A stretch of 64,000 nt of DNA from Owenia fusiformis (taxonomy: Eukaryota > Annelida > Polychaeta > Sabellida > Oweniidae): NCBI GenBank assembly GCA_903813345.2, contig CAIIXF020000001.1, positions 62,137,770 through 62,201,769 of the forward strand, in the 5' to 3' direction. Position numbers and translations under genes: made by a program. The number at the start of each line of letters is the position of its first letter. The first letter of the stretch is position 1. This document shows, piece by piece, positions 1-10,429 of this stretch. The notes under the pieces were generated by a model. It worked only from the letters and a program-made list of their open reading frames with translations. It was not told the origin of the DNA and ran no database searches.

Positions 1-599
1 AACATTAAATCGCATGATTTAATTTATTTTAATGCCTGCTTACATTCGAATGTACATCCAATTACAGAATGTATTGTACAGAAACTCTGAAGCAAGACTG
101 GATCAGCTCATTGAAAATGTCAAGTCGCAGACCGGTAATTTACTTTATTATGCAGGTAACCTGATAACGTTTTGATTGGTCAATCAGCCTGAAGTCACAC
201 GTCGTGTCCACGCGATCTTGCCGAGATACCCCTAACAGCGTACGAATTATGGGAATCTCGAAACCGCTGAATAAATTATCATAATATCAGAGATGGTGCA
301 TTAGATTGTACAAGGCGGTAATAATTCAAGATCAGATCAGTAAAAAATACCGACTTGGCCAAGGCTACAACCGTACCTGCAATCACAAAACTTAATTTGC
401 AAACTTAAAGCAAATTCGTCTTAACACTATAAAAAACTATAAAATCGAAATCGTATGCCCCCAAACAAAAGGGCAATTCTTATGTAAAACTTGATCTGTG
501 ATGTAAAGGTCAAAACTACAAATTCAATTATTTCCCACATATCTGATGAAAAATCTTCTGGCATTGGTTTCTGGTCTAGGAAACTCTTGGGTAAAAATG
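1..599. other. No gene recognised
   Basis: No splice-bounded exon or repeat could be supported here. The stretch probably lies in, or just 3' of, the minus-strand PAN-domain gene whose last exon seen is at 1.94 kb. Confidence 0.4.
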
Positions 600-960
600 T
601 TAAAAATCTGATTCCAAAAATCCACAACCAACAACTGGAAAAAGGGCGATAAAAATAACATTAAGAATTATAGACCTATTACTCTCCTTAGTATTGTATC
701 TTAAATTTTGGAAAGAATAATTCACGAGCAAAGGATGGACCACCTACTTTAGCAGGACCTTACTCGCAATTAATCATTTAATTTCATCAAATTTTGAAAA
801 TGGGCTAGATACTCTCGGAATATTCCTTGACAGTCTGGCTGCTTTTGATCGTGTTCCGCACAACCTAATGGTCAGAAAACTAATTGGTGATGATGGGTGG
901 ATTATACAGCTTAAAGGAACTCAATGTGTATTATTGGCAAAATGAAGTTTTACCTTTGAT
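600..960 (+). pseudogene. Decayed LINE reverse transcriptase fragment
   Basis: Conceptual translation gives the reverse-transcriptase block NYRPITLLSIVS followed by a stop and ILERII, and further on LDSLAAFDRVPHNLMVRKL. These match the fingers (NYRPISLLS) and catalytic motif A (AFDxVxH) of non-LTR retrotransposon reverse transcriptases. The two blocks need a frame change between them and there are several stops, so the copy is dead and truncated at both ends. The element would copy its RNA at a nicked genomic target. The clade cannot be told from so little (Jockey/CR1-like is possible). Confidence 0.8.
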
Positions 961-1152
961 CTTCACAATATTTCCAATGGATTGATAAGTACTCGATCTT
1001 TCATTTGACACCAAAAACACCTCATCAGAGAGAGAGACCACATCAGAGTTGACACGAGATTATCAAAAAATATATCCAATCTATCAATTATATTTGTCAT
1101 GTTTTCAGCAATGCCAATGAAAGATGGCGAAGTTTTTGCATGACATTATCCC

Positions 1153-1455
1153 AAGGAGGATTGGCTCCCAGAGTGCAACATCGATATTCTGTCCCATATA
1201 TGGGCATGTCGTGATACAAAATTTGAATTCAAACAGCCACCATTTTGTTCACTTCAGCATTTGAATCGTGAATTTTGGTCTTGTTTCCGAACGAAAAATT
1301 CCAAAACTCAGGAGAAATGATCGAGATATTGGTTCGAATCTTTTGGACTGTTTATTTTGAATTTATAGTTGGTTATAATTTCAGAAAATAACGACATTTC
1401 GACGATTTCATTGTTGGAAAATATCGAGTTTCGATCCTGGGAGCCAATCCTCCTT
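1153..1455. mobile_element. MITE with 10-bp target duplication (Mutator-like)
   Basis: The element starts AAGGAGGATTGGCTCCCAG and ends with the reverse complement of that sequence, giving terminal inverted repeats of about 35 bp with a few mismatches. The direct repeat GACATTATCC sits on both sides (1142-1151 and 1456-1465). A 9-10 bp duplication is characteristic of Mutator-like transposons. There is no coding capacity in the 303 bp, so it is non-autonomous. Confidence 0.8.
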
Positions 1456-1465
1456 GACATTATCC

Positions 1466-1941
1466 ATTATTTTTTGATAGACTTTTCAACCATACGCCAT
1501 CTTTTGATCCAAGAGTTATTTAAAACATACACTTTGTGAAAAGTGGTAATTTTTTTTTTTCGATCTCTGAACTTCAAATGCTATTATCTTTGCGAGTGAT
1601 TTTTTCACTTCAATATTATCCCAAATAAAAGATTTTATCATATTTGATTGACTGTGTGAGTAACATGTCTCAAATAATACTTTATCATTTGTTTCAAAAA
1701 TAGGCATATTGCCTGTTTAAGATATAATCCGTTCGACTTAACTTTCATTCTATTGCCCCTTATTGAAGATGACATATTGGCCAAACAATAATAATTATTA
1801 GAACTTAAGTAAGAGCTGTCTAAAAAAGCTTGCAATAACGTTCATGCCCCTTTATCTATACGTCATTCTTTTCTTTGCATATCCACTACTTAATTACTTG
1901 TAGTTTAGATTGGGCATTTAGTAAAATTTACTTTAACTAAC
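1466..1941. other. Intron-like sequence, nothing recognised
   Basis: AT-rich DNA after the last exon seen of the minus-strand gene. Short open frames here lack splice support or biased composition. Confidence 0.4.
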
Positions 1942-1989
1942 CTGGGTTGTAGAATTTGGGCAATGTCCCACTTTGTGGTGCGGATTTCC
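1942..1989 (-). CDS. PAN-domain gene, short exon after third module
   Basis: A 48-bp exon candidate bounded by acceptor TTTTTTAG and donor GTTAGT. It is phase 1 at both ends, so it fits directly after the third PAN exon and reads KSAPQSGTLPKFYNPG, a Pro/Ser-rich linker without cysteines. It has no domain of its own. It is the most 3' exon I can support; no stop codon or 3' UTR was found, so the gene probably continues toward or past the left edge of the window. The small size and weak composition make it the least secure of the 3' exons. Confidence 0.5.
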
Positions 1990-2099
1990 CTAAAAAACAA
2001 TAGGAGACACCATGTTACTCTACAATTATAAAATGTGATGAGAGAACAATAGCTCTTTATTAATGATTAAATGCACGTTGGTTAACCTGAATATCTTAC

Positions 2100-2348
2100 T
2101 CTCATAAATAATGCACTCTGGATTGTCTGCTAAGTCACTGCTAACCAGATCCACAGGTGAATACATCCGAAAGTTACAAACACTGACTTTAGTTTCGTCC
2201 ATGCAGTAATCAAATGACTTGCACACAAATTCTGTTTCCTCCAAACACGTTTTGGCGCAAGCTTCTTTGCTGACACCACCAATTGATAGTGTAACTCCAC
2301 TGCGGATTGACTTATCCTGATATGGTTTAAACTGTCCAAGTAATGACC
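2100..2348 (-). CDS. PAN-domain gene, exon with third PAN/apple-like module
   Basis: A 249-bp exon, phase 1-1, between acceptor CATTCAG and donor GTAAGATAT. It encodes one complete module with six cysteines: ACAKTC, then FVCKSFDYC, then VCNF, then ECIIY near the end. The spacing C-x3-C-x7-C-x5-C and the conserved SFDYC are shared with the two upstream exons and fit the PAN/apple fold, a disulfide-bonded binding module for proteins or carbohydrates. Symmetric phase 1-1 exons are typical of shuffled extracellular modules. The family assignment is from cysteine pattern only. Confidence 0.85.
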
Positions 2349-2731
2349 CTGAATGGAATATGATAAAATAATAGTTTAAAGATGTGATTAATTTTACTTT
2401 GTATATTGATATTTATCGAGCAATGGAATAATCGATGCGAGCGTTAATATCAGGATACGAACATCAATCCACCTCATATCATCATTATCATGATGTTCTT
2501 TTCCAGAATACCCAAGTATTTTGACTTTTGTCTTAGTATTCCGACTTAACAACATTTTATTCGAAAATGTTTGACATATGCTCTTGTATTCAAATACTAA
2601 CCAGCAACTCCTTTGTTGATCGTTTGAACTATGGCAGAGTAATCGATTTTAATTCACAATACGAATAAAACTGCCACATTTATATCAATACTTACAATTT
2701 CTATCTAATATTTCCCAAATATGGCACTTAC
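2349..2731 (-). other. Intron of PAN-domain gene
   Basis: AT-rich, 383 bp, GTAAGT donor at one end and CATTCAG acceptor at the other. No repeat recognised. Confidence 0.6.
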
Positions 2732-2974
2732 TGGACCAATGCGCACATGTGTTATTTATGGGTAACACAGTAGCTTCTTCATCAGTCATGTGCAGTCTAC
2801 TTAACATGCAGATACCCGATGATATACAGAAGTCAAACGATTGGCACTTGAAATCAGTCTCATCTAAGCACACCTTTGCACAAGAGTCAACCGAGTGTTG
2901 GTGAATAATTTTATCATTCTTGAGCTGGATTACTTTTCCAGGAATGTTTGAGAAATGAGACTTGGAATAAGCTC
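2732..2974 (-). CDS. PAN-domain gene, exon with second PAN/apple-like module
   Basis: A 243-bp exon, phase 1-1, flanked by acceptor TGTTTCAG and donor GTAAGTGCC, both strong. It encodes a complete six-cysteine module: SCAKVC, FKCQSFDFC, ICMLSRLH and TCAHWS. It aligns over its whole length with the exons at 3.2-3.4 kb and 2.1-2.3 kb, so the three arose by tandem exon duplication. One possible N-glycosylation site is visible (NNT before the last cysteine). The module is expected in the secretory lumen or outside the cell. Its ligand cannot be inferred. Confidence 0.87.
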
Positions 2975-3203
2975 CTGAAACAAACAAATGAAATGATTGC
3001 AAGTATGATTACAAGTTACTCGTAGGTAATCACCCCATGTACGTTTTAATGCTATTCCTAGTTGAACGCCAGTCGCACGAGGAAAACAGTTTTGCATATT
3101 CGAGATGTCATGCACGAAAAAACTTGGATGAAACCCATTTATAAACTGATGTCAGATCGTACCTACTCGTCTTTAAAGCAAGAACTGAAGATAAGAAACT
3201 TAC
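2975..3203 (-). other. Intron of PAN-domain gene
   Basis: A 229-bp intron bounded by GTAAGTTT and TGTTTCAG. Nothing else seen. Confidence 0.65.
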
Positions 3204-3360
3204 TTGTATAATGGTCGCAGAAAGAATGGTTCTTGAAGGAGCCCGTCTTCTCACTGACTGGGCTATGGAGATTACTGAGGAGACAATCTCCGACACTTGG
3301 GCAGTAGTTGAACGACTCACAGTTGAATTCAAGGTTCATTATACATCTCTTAGCACATTC
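3204..3360 (-). CDS. PAN-domain gene, exon with main part of first PAN/apple-like module
   Basis: A 157-bp exon starting in phase 0 after acceptor TGTTTCAG and ending in phase 1 at GTAAGTTTC. It reads ECAKRCIMNLEFNCESFNYC and continues through DCLLSNLH to SFCDHY. The six cysteines are in the same positions as in the next two exons. Unlike those modules, this one is split: its N-terminal part lies on the separate exon at 3.63-3.71 kb. This extra intron suggests it is the ancestral copy, or that the downstream copies lost the intron before duplicating. Confidence 0.87.
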
Positions 3361-3626
3361 CTGAAACAGTACATACAGTACTTTTAAAAACTAACCTGAC
3401 ATTTAGCTATAGCTGGTCAACAGTTAACAAGAAGACAATTACTACTCAGCCCGCCATTTTAAATACAAACATTAGCAGATGACAAGATGATATTGTGATA
3501 TTCCTAAAAAGCTGTATTGTCTTGTTTATTTAATGGCTTTGATATTATAGCTATTTTCATTACGTAACGTATTTTTATATTTCAAAATTTATTTGACACG
3601 AGTACTGACAATTCGACCATCTGCAC

Positions 3627-3712
3627 CTGTATCGGAATTCCTTTTATAACTTTAAGTGGGTCAACAAACACCATCTGACTAACGTCTTTACCAAACTTTC
3701 CCATATAAACAT
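3627..3712 (-). CDS. PAN-domain gene, exon with N-terminal part of first module
   Basis: An 86-bp exon, phase 1 in and phase 0 out, between acceptor TATTTTAG and donor GTGCAG. It reads VYMGKFGKDVSQMVFVDP and ends KGIPIQ, joining in frame to ECAKRC of the next exon. The corresponding position in the second module is IPGKVIQLKND, so this looks like the first beta strands of the PAN fold. The GTGCAG donor is weaker than its neighbours. Confidence 0.7.
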
Positions 3713-3972
3713 CTAAAATAACAAAAAACGAAACAAACTCAACGCAGACAATACCTTATGAACATGCTTCATTTTACTTTCTTTGAATATTTGGTTTATA
3801 TTCATATTCACGATTTTTTAATATATGCAAGTCTATTTTAAGTAATTGACTTTCTTTTATAATATAATGTTAGTAGGTCGCATCTTACTATGGACATCTG
3901 ACCTAAGTATATTTCAAATAGTTTACATTACATTGTCCATGTGCTTTCAAAGAAGCATTTGGAATATCTTAC

Positions 3973-4042
3973 CATTAACCAAGTGCCCTCGAACATCTGA
4001 CCTAAGTATGTCTTTTCTGAGATCTGACGCGGTTAGTGTCAT
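3973..4042 (-). CDS. PAN-domain gene, linker exon
   Basis: A 70-bp exon, phase 0 to phase 1, with acceptor TCTTGTTTTAG and donor GTAAGATATT. It reads MTLTASDLRKDILRSDVRG then HLVN, and joins in frame with VYMGKF of the next exon. No cysteine and no recognised domain; charged, probably a linker or strand-rich region before the first PAN module. The sequence ACATCTGACCTAAGTAT inside the exon is repeated in the following intron at about 3895, a short local duplication. Confidence 0.68.
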
Positions 4043-4314
4043 CTAAAACAAGAAATAATAATGGTTGAAGACATCATGACTCTAGTTGTAAATGCAATAG
4101 GCCCGGGAACATGAATATGTTTTACAGGAGACTCAGGAATACATATTTATATCAATAACGCATTGTCTTGACAATGATAGATCCATCATATCATCAAGGT
4201 ACACTGTCTGGTTAAATCCTCATTATAACTGCCTTTTGTTATTTTCATCATTTTCAGCTGATTCATGATGCCATAGGAGCCAGGACTGATTTCTTAGATG
4301 TGGCATTTACTCAC

Positions 4315-4355
4315 TTTGAGAACATTACAGTTAGATGGATGTCTTGGATAAAACT
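4315..4355 (-). CDS. PAN-domain gene, small linker exon (tentative)
   Basis: A 41-bp exon candidate bounded by acceptor TTAGCTTAG and donor GTGAGTAAA, reading FYPRHPSNCNVLK. It enters in phase 1 and leaves in phase 0, exactly what is needed to join the exon at 14.1 kb (leaves in phase 1) to the exon at 4.0 kb (enters in phase 0). Such a short exon could be coincidence. The plus strand of the same stretch is also open, so cDNA evidence is needed to choose. Confidence 0.45.
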
Positions 4356-4449
4356 CTAAGCTAATAAGATTTTTTCAGAGTGGTAGCAAGTTCTTTTTAA
4401 GGGGTTGTTCCCCCATCCTAAGAATTCAAGCATTGCAGCATAATTTGAT

Positions 4450-4740
4450 ACATTTCTTCAATTTAAATATTATTCAAATCAAAAGAAAATCAACACAGAT
4501 TATATCATACATTAAATATTACTGGCACATATGTGTTCACAAATTTTCCAAGGGTATACCTAAAATTTGTCAATCCTAAACATCACATTTAATGAATTTT
4601 TTATATTTGAACATGCCAGAAAACATAAACCTTCTTCAAACGTAGCTGAAATAATATTAAAGGTGCACGAATCAGTGCAGAGGCTAGAATGACTCATGAA
4701 TGGTAGCAAATATTTCAGGAAGGCATACATAACATACAGC
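4450..4740. repeat. Diverged copy of the arm of the 53.8-59.6 kb long-TIR element
   Basis: From about 4507 to 4645 the sequence follows positions 58795-58935: the runs GGGTATACCT and ATTTGAACATGC, with the AATGAATTTTT between them, occur in the same order and spacing. Identity is perhaps 70 percent by eye. It is an old solo fragment of that transposon family, in an intron. Confidence 0.65.
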
Positions 4741-5026
4741 AAAATCTTGTCCGAGATCGGGAGCTATTATCACGGATAGAGGCAGATAAATTGGTATTCA
4801 TTTGATTTGAAAACGACAACTCCACAGAGTAGCAAATCTCTAGGAAATCTAATAATAATTCATGAATCTGTACAGTCAACTTTGTATATTTACCATCTAC
4901 TCTTCCCTTCATAAATATTTGTAGTAGCATATAACCATTTTGAATTTTGAATTTTCAGTGGCACAAATCAGAAAAAACAATACCATAATTGTGATCTACT
5001 CTGAAATTCCTTAATTAGAGTTTGAC

Positions 5027-5660
5027 ATGAAATATTTGTAAAAATAGTCATGTTATAGTGTGAGTAAGTATTAGGTTGTCATAGTTGCATCAAATTTGTC
5101 AGAAATTAAGAAATATTAAGGTGGATTCTTGGAAATTAAAAAATTGTCATCATTGATGGTATCACAATTGACAAGCTTGTCATGACACGAGTCACAAAGG
5201 AGAATCGTCACTGGTCACTTTGGCTGAGCGCGCGGCCATCAGATGTTTTGGATTATCTGTCTCAGATTCCCTTCCAGATGTTAATCCCTTGTATCACTCA
5301 TACACCGTTGAGGTTGCCGTCATTGAACCCTCATATATATTCCTAAGGTATTTAATTGTGCCCACTGCAGAAATCTTTTGTTACAGTCTTGGACTGTTGT
5401 GCATTGCCTAAGTTGAAATTAATCTTTTACTGATGTCATCTTCACTTTTCAAGATGGCCACTCGGTCAAAATAGCCAGTAATTATTCTCATTTAGGACCC
5501 ATAACATAACAGGTTTTTCAATTGTGATATATCATCAATGATGACAATTTCCAAGAGTCCGCTTTAATTTTTGTTTAATTTCTGACTTTGATGCAACTAT
5601 GACAACCTAATACTTACCCACACTTCATCCAAAAACCGACTATTTTTAGAAATATATCAT
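5027..5660. mobile_element. Inverted-repeat (hairpin) MITE
   Basis: The left arm (about 5027-5173) and right arm (about 5506-5660) are inverted copies. Landmarks are AAGTATTAGGTTGTCATAGT on the left and its complement at 5591-5617, and the TGTCATCATTGATG blocks at the inner ends. Arms are about 120-150 bp and the loop about 330 bp. No target duplication or coding frame was seen. Confidence 0.72.
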
Positions 5661-6129
5661 ATATTATATAATCAGAATTACATATATATTTTGCGAGTTG
5701 TAACACTTGCTCCACCAACCTTACCCCTGGGTAACTATAGCAGCCATATTATTAAGTCTACTAACCTTCATGATATGAAACTTTTTCAATTCATTCACAA
5801 CTAATTTGGACACATTCTGTCAAAAATTCAACTAGATTGAAAAGAAAACAACTAAAATACAGCTATGGAACACCCTGTATAGCCATAGTTTTAAAATATC
5901 GGAAAATAATTGCGAAATCCCACATTAGGCCGCCATCTTGTATTCTACGAGGCCCAAAACAGAAAAACGATACAATATTTTCAATCTACTCAAAGCCTTT
6001 CATTTGAGTATAATAAAGCTATACTTCAAAAACATCTCAAGATTAGAGCAAATTCCTGTGCAGAGTTCTTTTCAGTAGTATTTTGATGGGAAAACACCAC
6101 TTATAATGTAACTTCCCAGTCTGTCTGAT
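5661..6129. other. Intronic, no gene
   Basis: AT-rich. It holds AACACCCTGTATAGCC at about 5869, resembling a lone end of a CAGGGTGTT-type mariner MITE as at 51.3 kb. Confidence 0.35.
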
Positions 6130-6380
6130 TTTTGGCCCTCATACCTGGTAAACACACTAAGTGGGTCAGTGGGCATTCCCACGAAGGTCAGAGATCAAGG
6201 TCATTATACAAGGTGAAAGGTCAATATCTAGGTATTTGGGCTTTCTAAGACACTTGGTGTATGCTTTGACCCATAATAAGGTGAGCTGAGGTAGAGGTCA
6301 AGGTCATTCCAAGGTCAAAGGAATCTATCTCGGTATTTGGCGTTGTAATGCATTTAGGGGCTCTTATGACCCTTGGCAAC
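6130..6380. repeat. Degenerate AAGGTCA-rich repeat
   Basis: Two imperfect units contain AGGTCAAGGTCATT and AAGGTCAAAG followed by TCT(A/C)GGTATTTGG. The inverse of the same unit (AACGCCAAATACCT with CAAGGTC-like boxes) recurs near 22.26-22.43 kb. The AGGTCA hexamer is a nuclear-receptor half-site, but the arrangement looks like a dispersed repeat rather than a designed enhancer. Confidence 0.6.
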
Positions 6381-6472
6381 CTTGATTAGGAGATCTTAGA
6401 TTACTATTGAACTCAAAATATACTTTTGTTTAAGCTTCTCATGTTATATATGTAATACATCTTAAACCTATA

Positions 6473-6705
6473 GCTCTCTCCAAAACGCAATATGTGAACA
6501 TGAATTATTTTTCCATTCTCATACGACTGAAGAGATAATAAATGCTTAAATATAAATTTGACGTAGATATAAACGTTTTTAAGCGTAAAATCAAAGCATA
6601 ACCATTAACTTAAAAAATAAATAAAAACGTTTCCGGGATTCGAATCCGTACCGTCAGAATGACAGGCGAGCACTCTGCCACTGTGTTACCCGGGTATTGG
6701 TTGTA
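6473..6705 (-). mobile_element. tRNA-derived SINE, copy 1
   Basis: Read on the minus strand, the head (6640-6705) has a pol III A box TGGCAGAGTGC and B box GATTCGAATCC at tRNA spacing, with an anticodon-like CCTGTCATT loop resembling tRNA-Asp. An AT-rich body follows. The body recurs in the same orientation at 23.63-23.78 kb, which shows that it is a dispersed element and not a tRNA gene. The acceptor stem is not convincing, in line with a SINE head. Confidence 0.75.
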
Positions 6706-7559
6706 CATGAGTGTAATACAAGGGTATTTATTCAAACTTCTTTTTAGTAAGTCACGTGACATTCTAAATTTAGAAATCTTCGAAGAAATTTGTTTACCGG
6801 CTAACCTCTGAGCAATTGAATGAACAATCGTCAAACTAACATCTTCATCGTGAGTATTTCTTCACAGTATTTGCTCCATTTGTTCATTATTGTATATTTT
6901 CTCATTAAAGCACAAAATATTACCAGGGACTCTGGGAACAACCTAAGATTGCGTTTCGGAGAGAGGCCCGACTTTAACTACAGTATATTATTATTAAACT
7001 ATACGTGTCATTAATGTCCAGCATATTTTATTTAGTTATACTTTTTCCATATACTACACATTTCGCTTACCTCATTTAAAATAACTTTCAGATTTCCAGC
7101 GAAAACGGCATTTGATATCTTCCGCCATGCTTCATTCCTGCTTATCAACCTTAACCCTATAGAAAATGGAGAAACAATTTTAAAAGCTGAAATTACGTTT
7201 AGTAGTGTAACTAGGTTCAAATAAATACCCTCATTTGCACCAAGGTTCAAATATACCGTTGAAAAGCTGAGAGTGCTTAAAGTATTAGACCTCTATTCGG
7301 CGATTGCAAAAATAAGATCATCCATAACTAATTAAATGTCAAATTACAGTTTGGAGAATATTTAAGAATTTGAACCCACATAGGCTGAGATAGGGGCCAA
7401 CTATGCTACAAAATGAGCCAGGATTATTGTTTTTGGTTGAAATGAGATTTGATATTTGAAAATATTGTGCAATATGGGCATTTAGGAATTTAGAATACAA
7501 ATTACTAATTTTCTTCTGAGAATGTAAGATTGCAGCAAGTGTGTATTGACAATATCACA
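6706..7559. other. Intronic, no gene
   Basis: Short open frames on both strands here lack splice support and have AT-driven composition. Confidence 0.4.
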
Positions 7560-7990
7560 GGCTGGTATCGAAAAATGTGTCTGCTGTGACGGAGCGTGCT
7601 ATTTTGCATAGAAACATTAAGAAACTCACACAATTCATTTTTTTACCCATATGTTTGGCTATACCAAAGGAAATTTCTTACTCCATGCAATGGGTATATC
7701 ATTTGCGGGTAACTTTAACTTTTGTTTGAAGTCAAACAACGCTAAGAGTAAAAGCTATTGAAAACGGCGCTGGGGTATCATACTCAAAAATGTACCATTT
7801 CTTTCATTTCTTTTTAATGGTACAATATAGTGACAAAATGATATTCACATATGTTTTCAGCATAACTCTGAAGGTATTAATGATATCTTGATGTATTGGG
7901 TATTTTTAATATTTTTTATTAAAAATAATGTTTACATTTTTTGTCAGCTGTGACGGAGCAGTTTTAACTGTGAACTACGTTAAGAATTTA
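7560..7990. repeat. Dispersed repeat with CTGTGACGGAGC ends
   Basis: The motif CTGTGACGGAGC appears at about 7587 and 7947. The sequence between, including a block around GGTACAATATAGTG, recurs inverted at 10.43-10.56 kb and in both tandem units at 11.1-13.0 kb. This is the founder arrangement for the repeat family that dominates 7.5-13 kb. No coding capacity. Confidence 0.75.
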
Positions 7991-8089
7991 AGATTCAAAT
8001 TACATCTTTTTTTTTTTCAAATAAACATCAACGATGCATCGCTACAAACGGAAAAAGGAACTACTACTTGTGGATGGCTTCGTAGGAAA

Positions 8090-8878
8090 ATTAAGTGAGT
8101 GTCCTTTACTGCGTCATCAGTAGGCGTCTCAGATCGTCACATTTCGCCCCTTAGCCTGTATGCATAATCTGAGTGGGGCAGCGATGGTAAGGTCTTAAAC
8201 ATCGCTCGCTGAAGGACACCACTTGTCATTCCTCTTGAGCCAGAGCCACCGTGAGCTGGACTCTGCCACAGCACCTACTGCCTTAACTGCCGACTTCAGC
8301 TTGGATGGTGTTAGTCCTAGCTGAGATAGAAGGTAGCGCAGCGAGGAGGCTGGGAACCCCCTACATCCCACTTCTATTGGGTACTGCACTACATGCCATC
8401 CCCTTGTTATGGCCTCGTCTACCGGATCTTGGTATTTGGCTTTCTTAAGCTGATTGGATATGTCCAGTCGGTCTTCCCAGGGTACTGTGAGCTCGATGAT
8501 GATGATGCTCCTGCTGAGCTGAGATATCAGCAGCATGTCGGGACGGAGCTTGGTGACTACTATATCCTGTGGGAAGACAAGTTTTTTGAAGAGGTCAGTT
8601 CTTAAAGTCCAGTCTGTTGCCTTGGTGAGAATGTTGGGCTGGAGTACAGGCAGAGATGGCTTCTGATAGGCTTTGCTGCCTTCTTTGACAAACTTAATGA
8701 GTCTTGGTCTTACATTGCCCCTACTGGTGTTGTGGGAAAGTCTTTGCTGGTCTATCCACTTGGCTACCTCTTGGAGGACCCTGTCGTGTCGCCATCTATA
8801 TCTTCCGTCACCTAGGGCTTTAGGGCAGCTGCTGAGAATATGGTTAAGTGTACAATCAGCAGCCAAAATCTTTTAAAA
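8090..8878 (-). mobile_element. 3' end of an endonuclease-type LINE, with ORF fragment
   Basis: The minus strand has an open frame of about 223 codons (stop at 8195, closed upstream by a stop at 8871-8873). In order it shows TLNHILSSCPKAL (zinc-knuckle-like LNH..C), GDGRYRWRHDRVL, then RPDMLLIS and IIIELTVPWE, and a C-terminal helix-rich tail. The PD...ELT pair with following KK..KY looks like the PD-(D/E)xK restriction-like endonuclease placed after the reverse transcriptase in RLE-type LINEs; that assignment is from motif only. The copy is 5' truncated just upstream of the frame. A short 3' UTR reaches about 8090. The intact frame suggests a fairly young insertion. Confidence 0.72.
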
Positions 8879-9424
8879 GTACCCTTAGAAAAGAGAACGC
8901 CAAAAATCACTTTCCTATGACAAGTATTCTCTGGGAGATCTGGGGTAATGTAAATCTGAGATATAAAAACGACCACTCTAAGCATTTTTCGGAGGTTTGT
9001 ACTGAAATTAACATTAATCAACATGGTGTAAACACAACATAATATTTCTAATTCGTTTTCGACAAGACGTCTTGGAATGTCACGTGTAGTGTAAATAGGG
9101 CTAATATGGATTTACTCGAAATAGCGCACAGACATCCTGCATTCCGACAGATGTATAACCTTTTACCACATAATATTACTGTATATAAGATGATCCAAAT
9201 ACAGATTTAATATGTAATTATTTGAAATTCATTGTTTTGCATAGACTAAAATTATAAAAAAAGTCTTGGTAAACGTGCTGCACTGTAAAACCTGTATCAA
9301 TGATTATTATGCACCTCATTTAAATACTCAAATCTCATTGGTTAAGAGCTGCAGGGTCTATTGCCATACGTGGCAGCAAGATCTCGTTCTATCCAGTATT
9401 GAAGCAACGAGATCTCCAACCATC
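8879..9424. other. Intronic, no gene
   Basis: Nothing supported. Confidence 0.35.
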
Positions 9425-9681
9425 CCGTATGCCAGAATACCTATCCTCGAAAAAGTTACTTTCGACGTGTAATTAATTGACAAAGGGTAGGTGGCGCTAG
9501 ATAAGGCATCGGCCAAACTTATAATATATGGAGGGAATACTTAAGAATAAGGCCAAATGAAAGAATAAATGGAATTTTTGATTGTCGAACACCAGGGTTT
9601 TTATAGGCTCGGCTTCTGTTTTAGTAGACCCATTCTTTAAAATAGCCTAAAGTATTTCTCAAGGGAGGTGCATAATAAAAT

Positions 9682-9824
9682 AAATACTGGATGACCATGA
9701 GGTGGATATGCCAGAATACCTATCCTCGAAAAGAAAAACTTAGCTCGGCTTCGCCTCGCCTAGTTTTTTTCCTCAGATACATGTAGGTATTCTGGCATAT
9801 CCACCTCATGGTCATCCAGTATTT
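9682..9824. repeat. Perfect 40-bp inverted repeat (hairpin)
   Basis: Positions 9682-9721 and 9785-9824 are exact reverse complements over 40 bp, separated by a 63-nt loop that contains GCTCGGCTTCGCCTCGCC. Part of the left arm plus inner sequence (ATGCCAGAATACCTATCCTC and on) is repeated directly at 9429-9453. The perfect arms point to recent origin, gene conversion or selection. It could be a foldback transposon end or a hairpin RNA locus. Confidence 0.85.
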
Positions 9825-10289
9825 GTTTAATATCGTTCTCTAGTGAACACCTCTTCTTATCAAATATTCCTCTGACTTCTGTATGAAATTGCCTCTATAC
9901 TGGCAACACATTTTGGGCTCCATATGTGTTCACTGTACACATGTTTTAATGTAGTTTCATCAGATAGCCATAACTCTTATTCAAATAAAGAACAATCTTA
10001 AAATCAAATTTTGCATTTTCGTATTTCAAGATACACTCCACTTACTTTTTGGAACGACTAAAGAGGGTAGAACAATCATACCATTATATGTATTTAGCTT
10101 CATCTTCAGCAAATAATTTTACTTCAAATAATCAAGTTACCGTAAAAAATGACCATGTCAGGTGATGGATCCACAGTTGTCACTACGAAAGGCAAATACC
10201 CTATACTGAAATCAAATTGAGAATCATTTTCATGAGTTACCATGCATAAGTTGAATTGCAGTACAAACTGAGAAAAGAAGCTTAAAGAG
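9825..10289. other. Intronic, no gene
   Basis: Nothing supported. Confidence 0.35.
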
Positions 10290-10429
10290 TGGTCGTATAT
10301 ACATCTCAGAATTTGAACTGTGTACTTTTATTACGTTTTATTTTTCAGAATACTTTACGAAAAAGATTTGACACGCTCGCTCCTCTAAAGTGTAGTTGTA
10401 AAGAGATATATTATAAATCTAAATTCTTA

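Noticed and set aside
85-240. Possible further 3' exon on the minus strand (GVSRQDRVDTTCDF)
   Set aside because: Weak donor and no domain logic; it could be chance.
6640-6705. A functional tRNA gene
   Set aside because: Only A and B boxes are good; the acceptor stem does not pair and the body is repeated elsewhere as a SINE.
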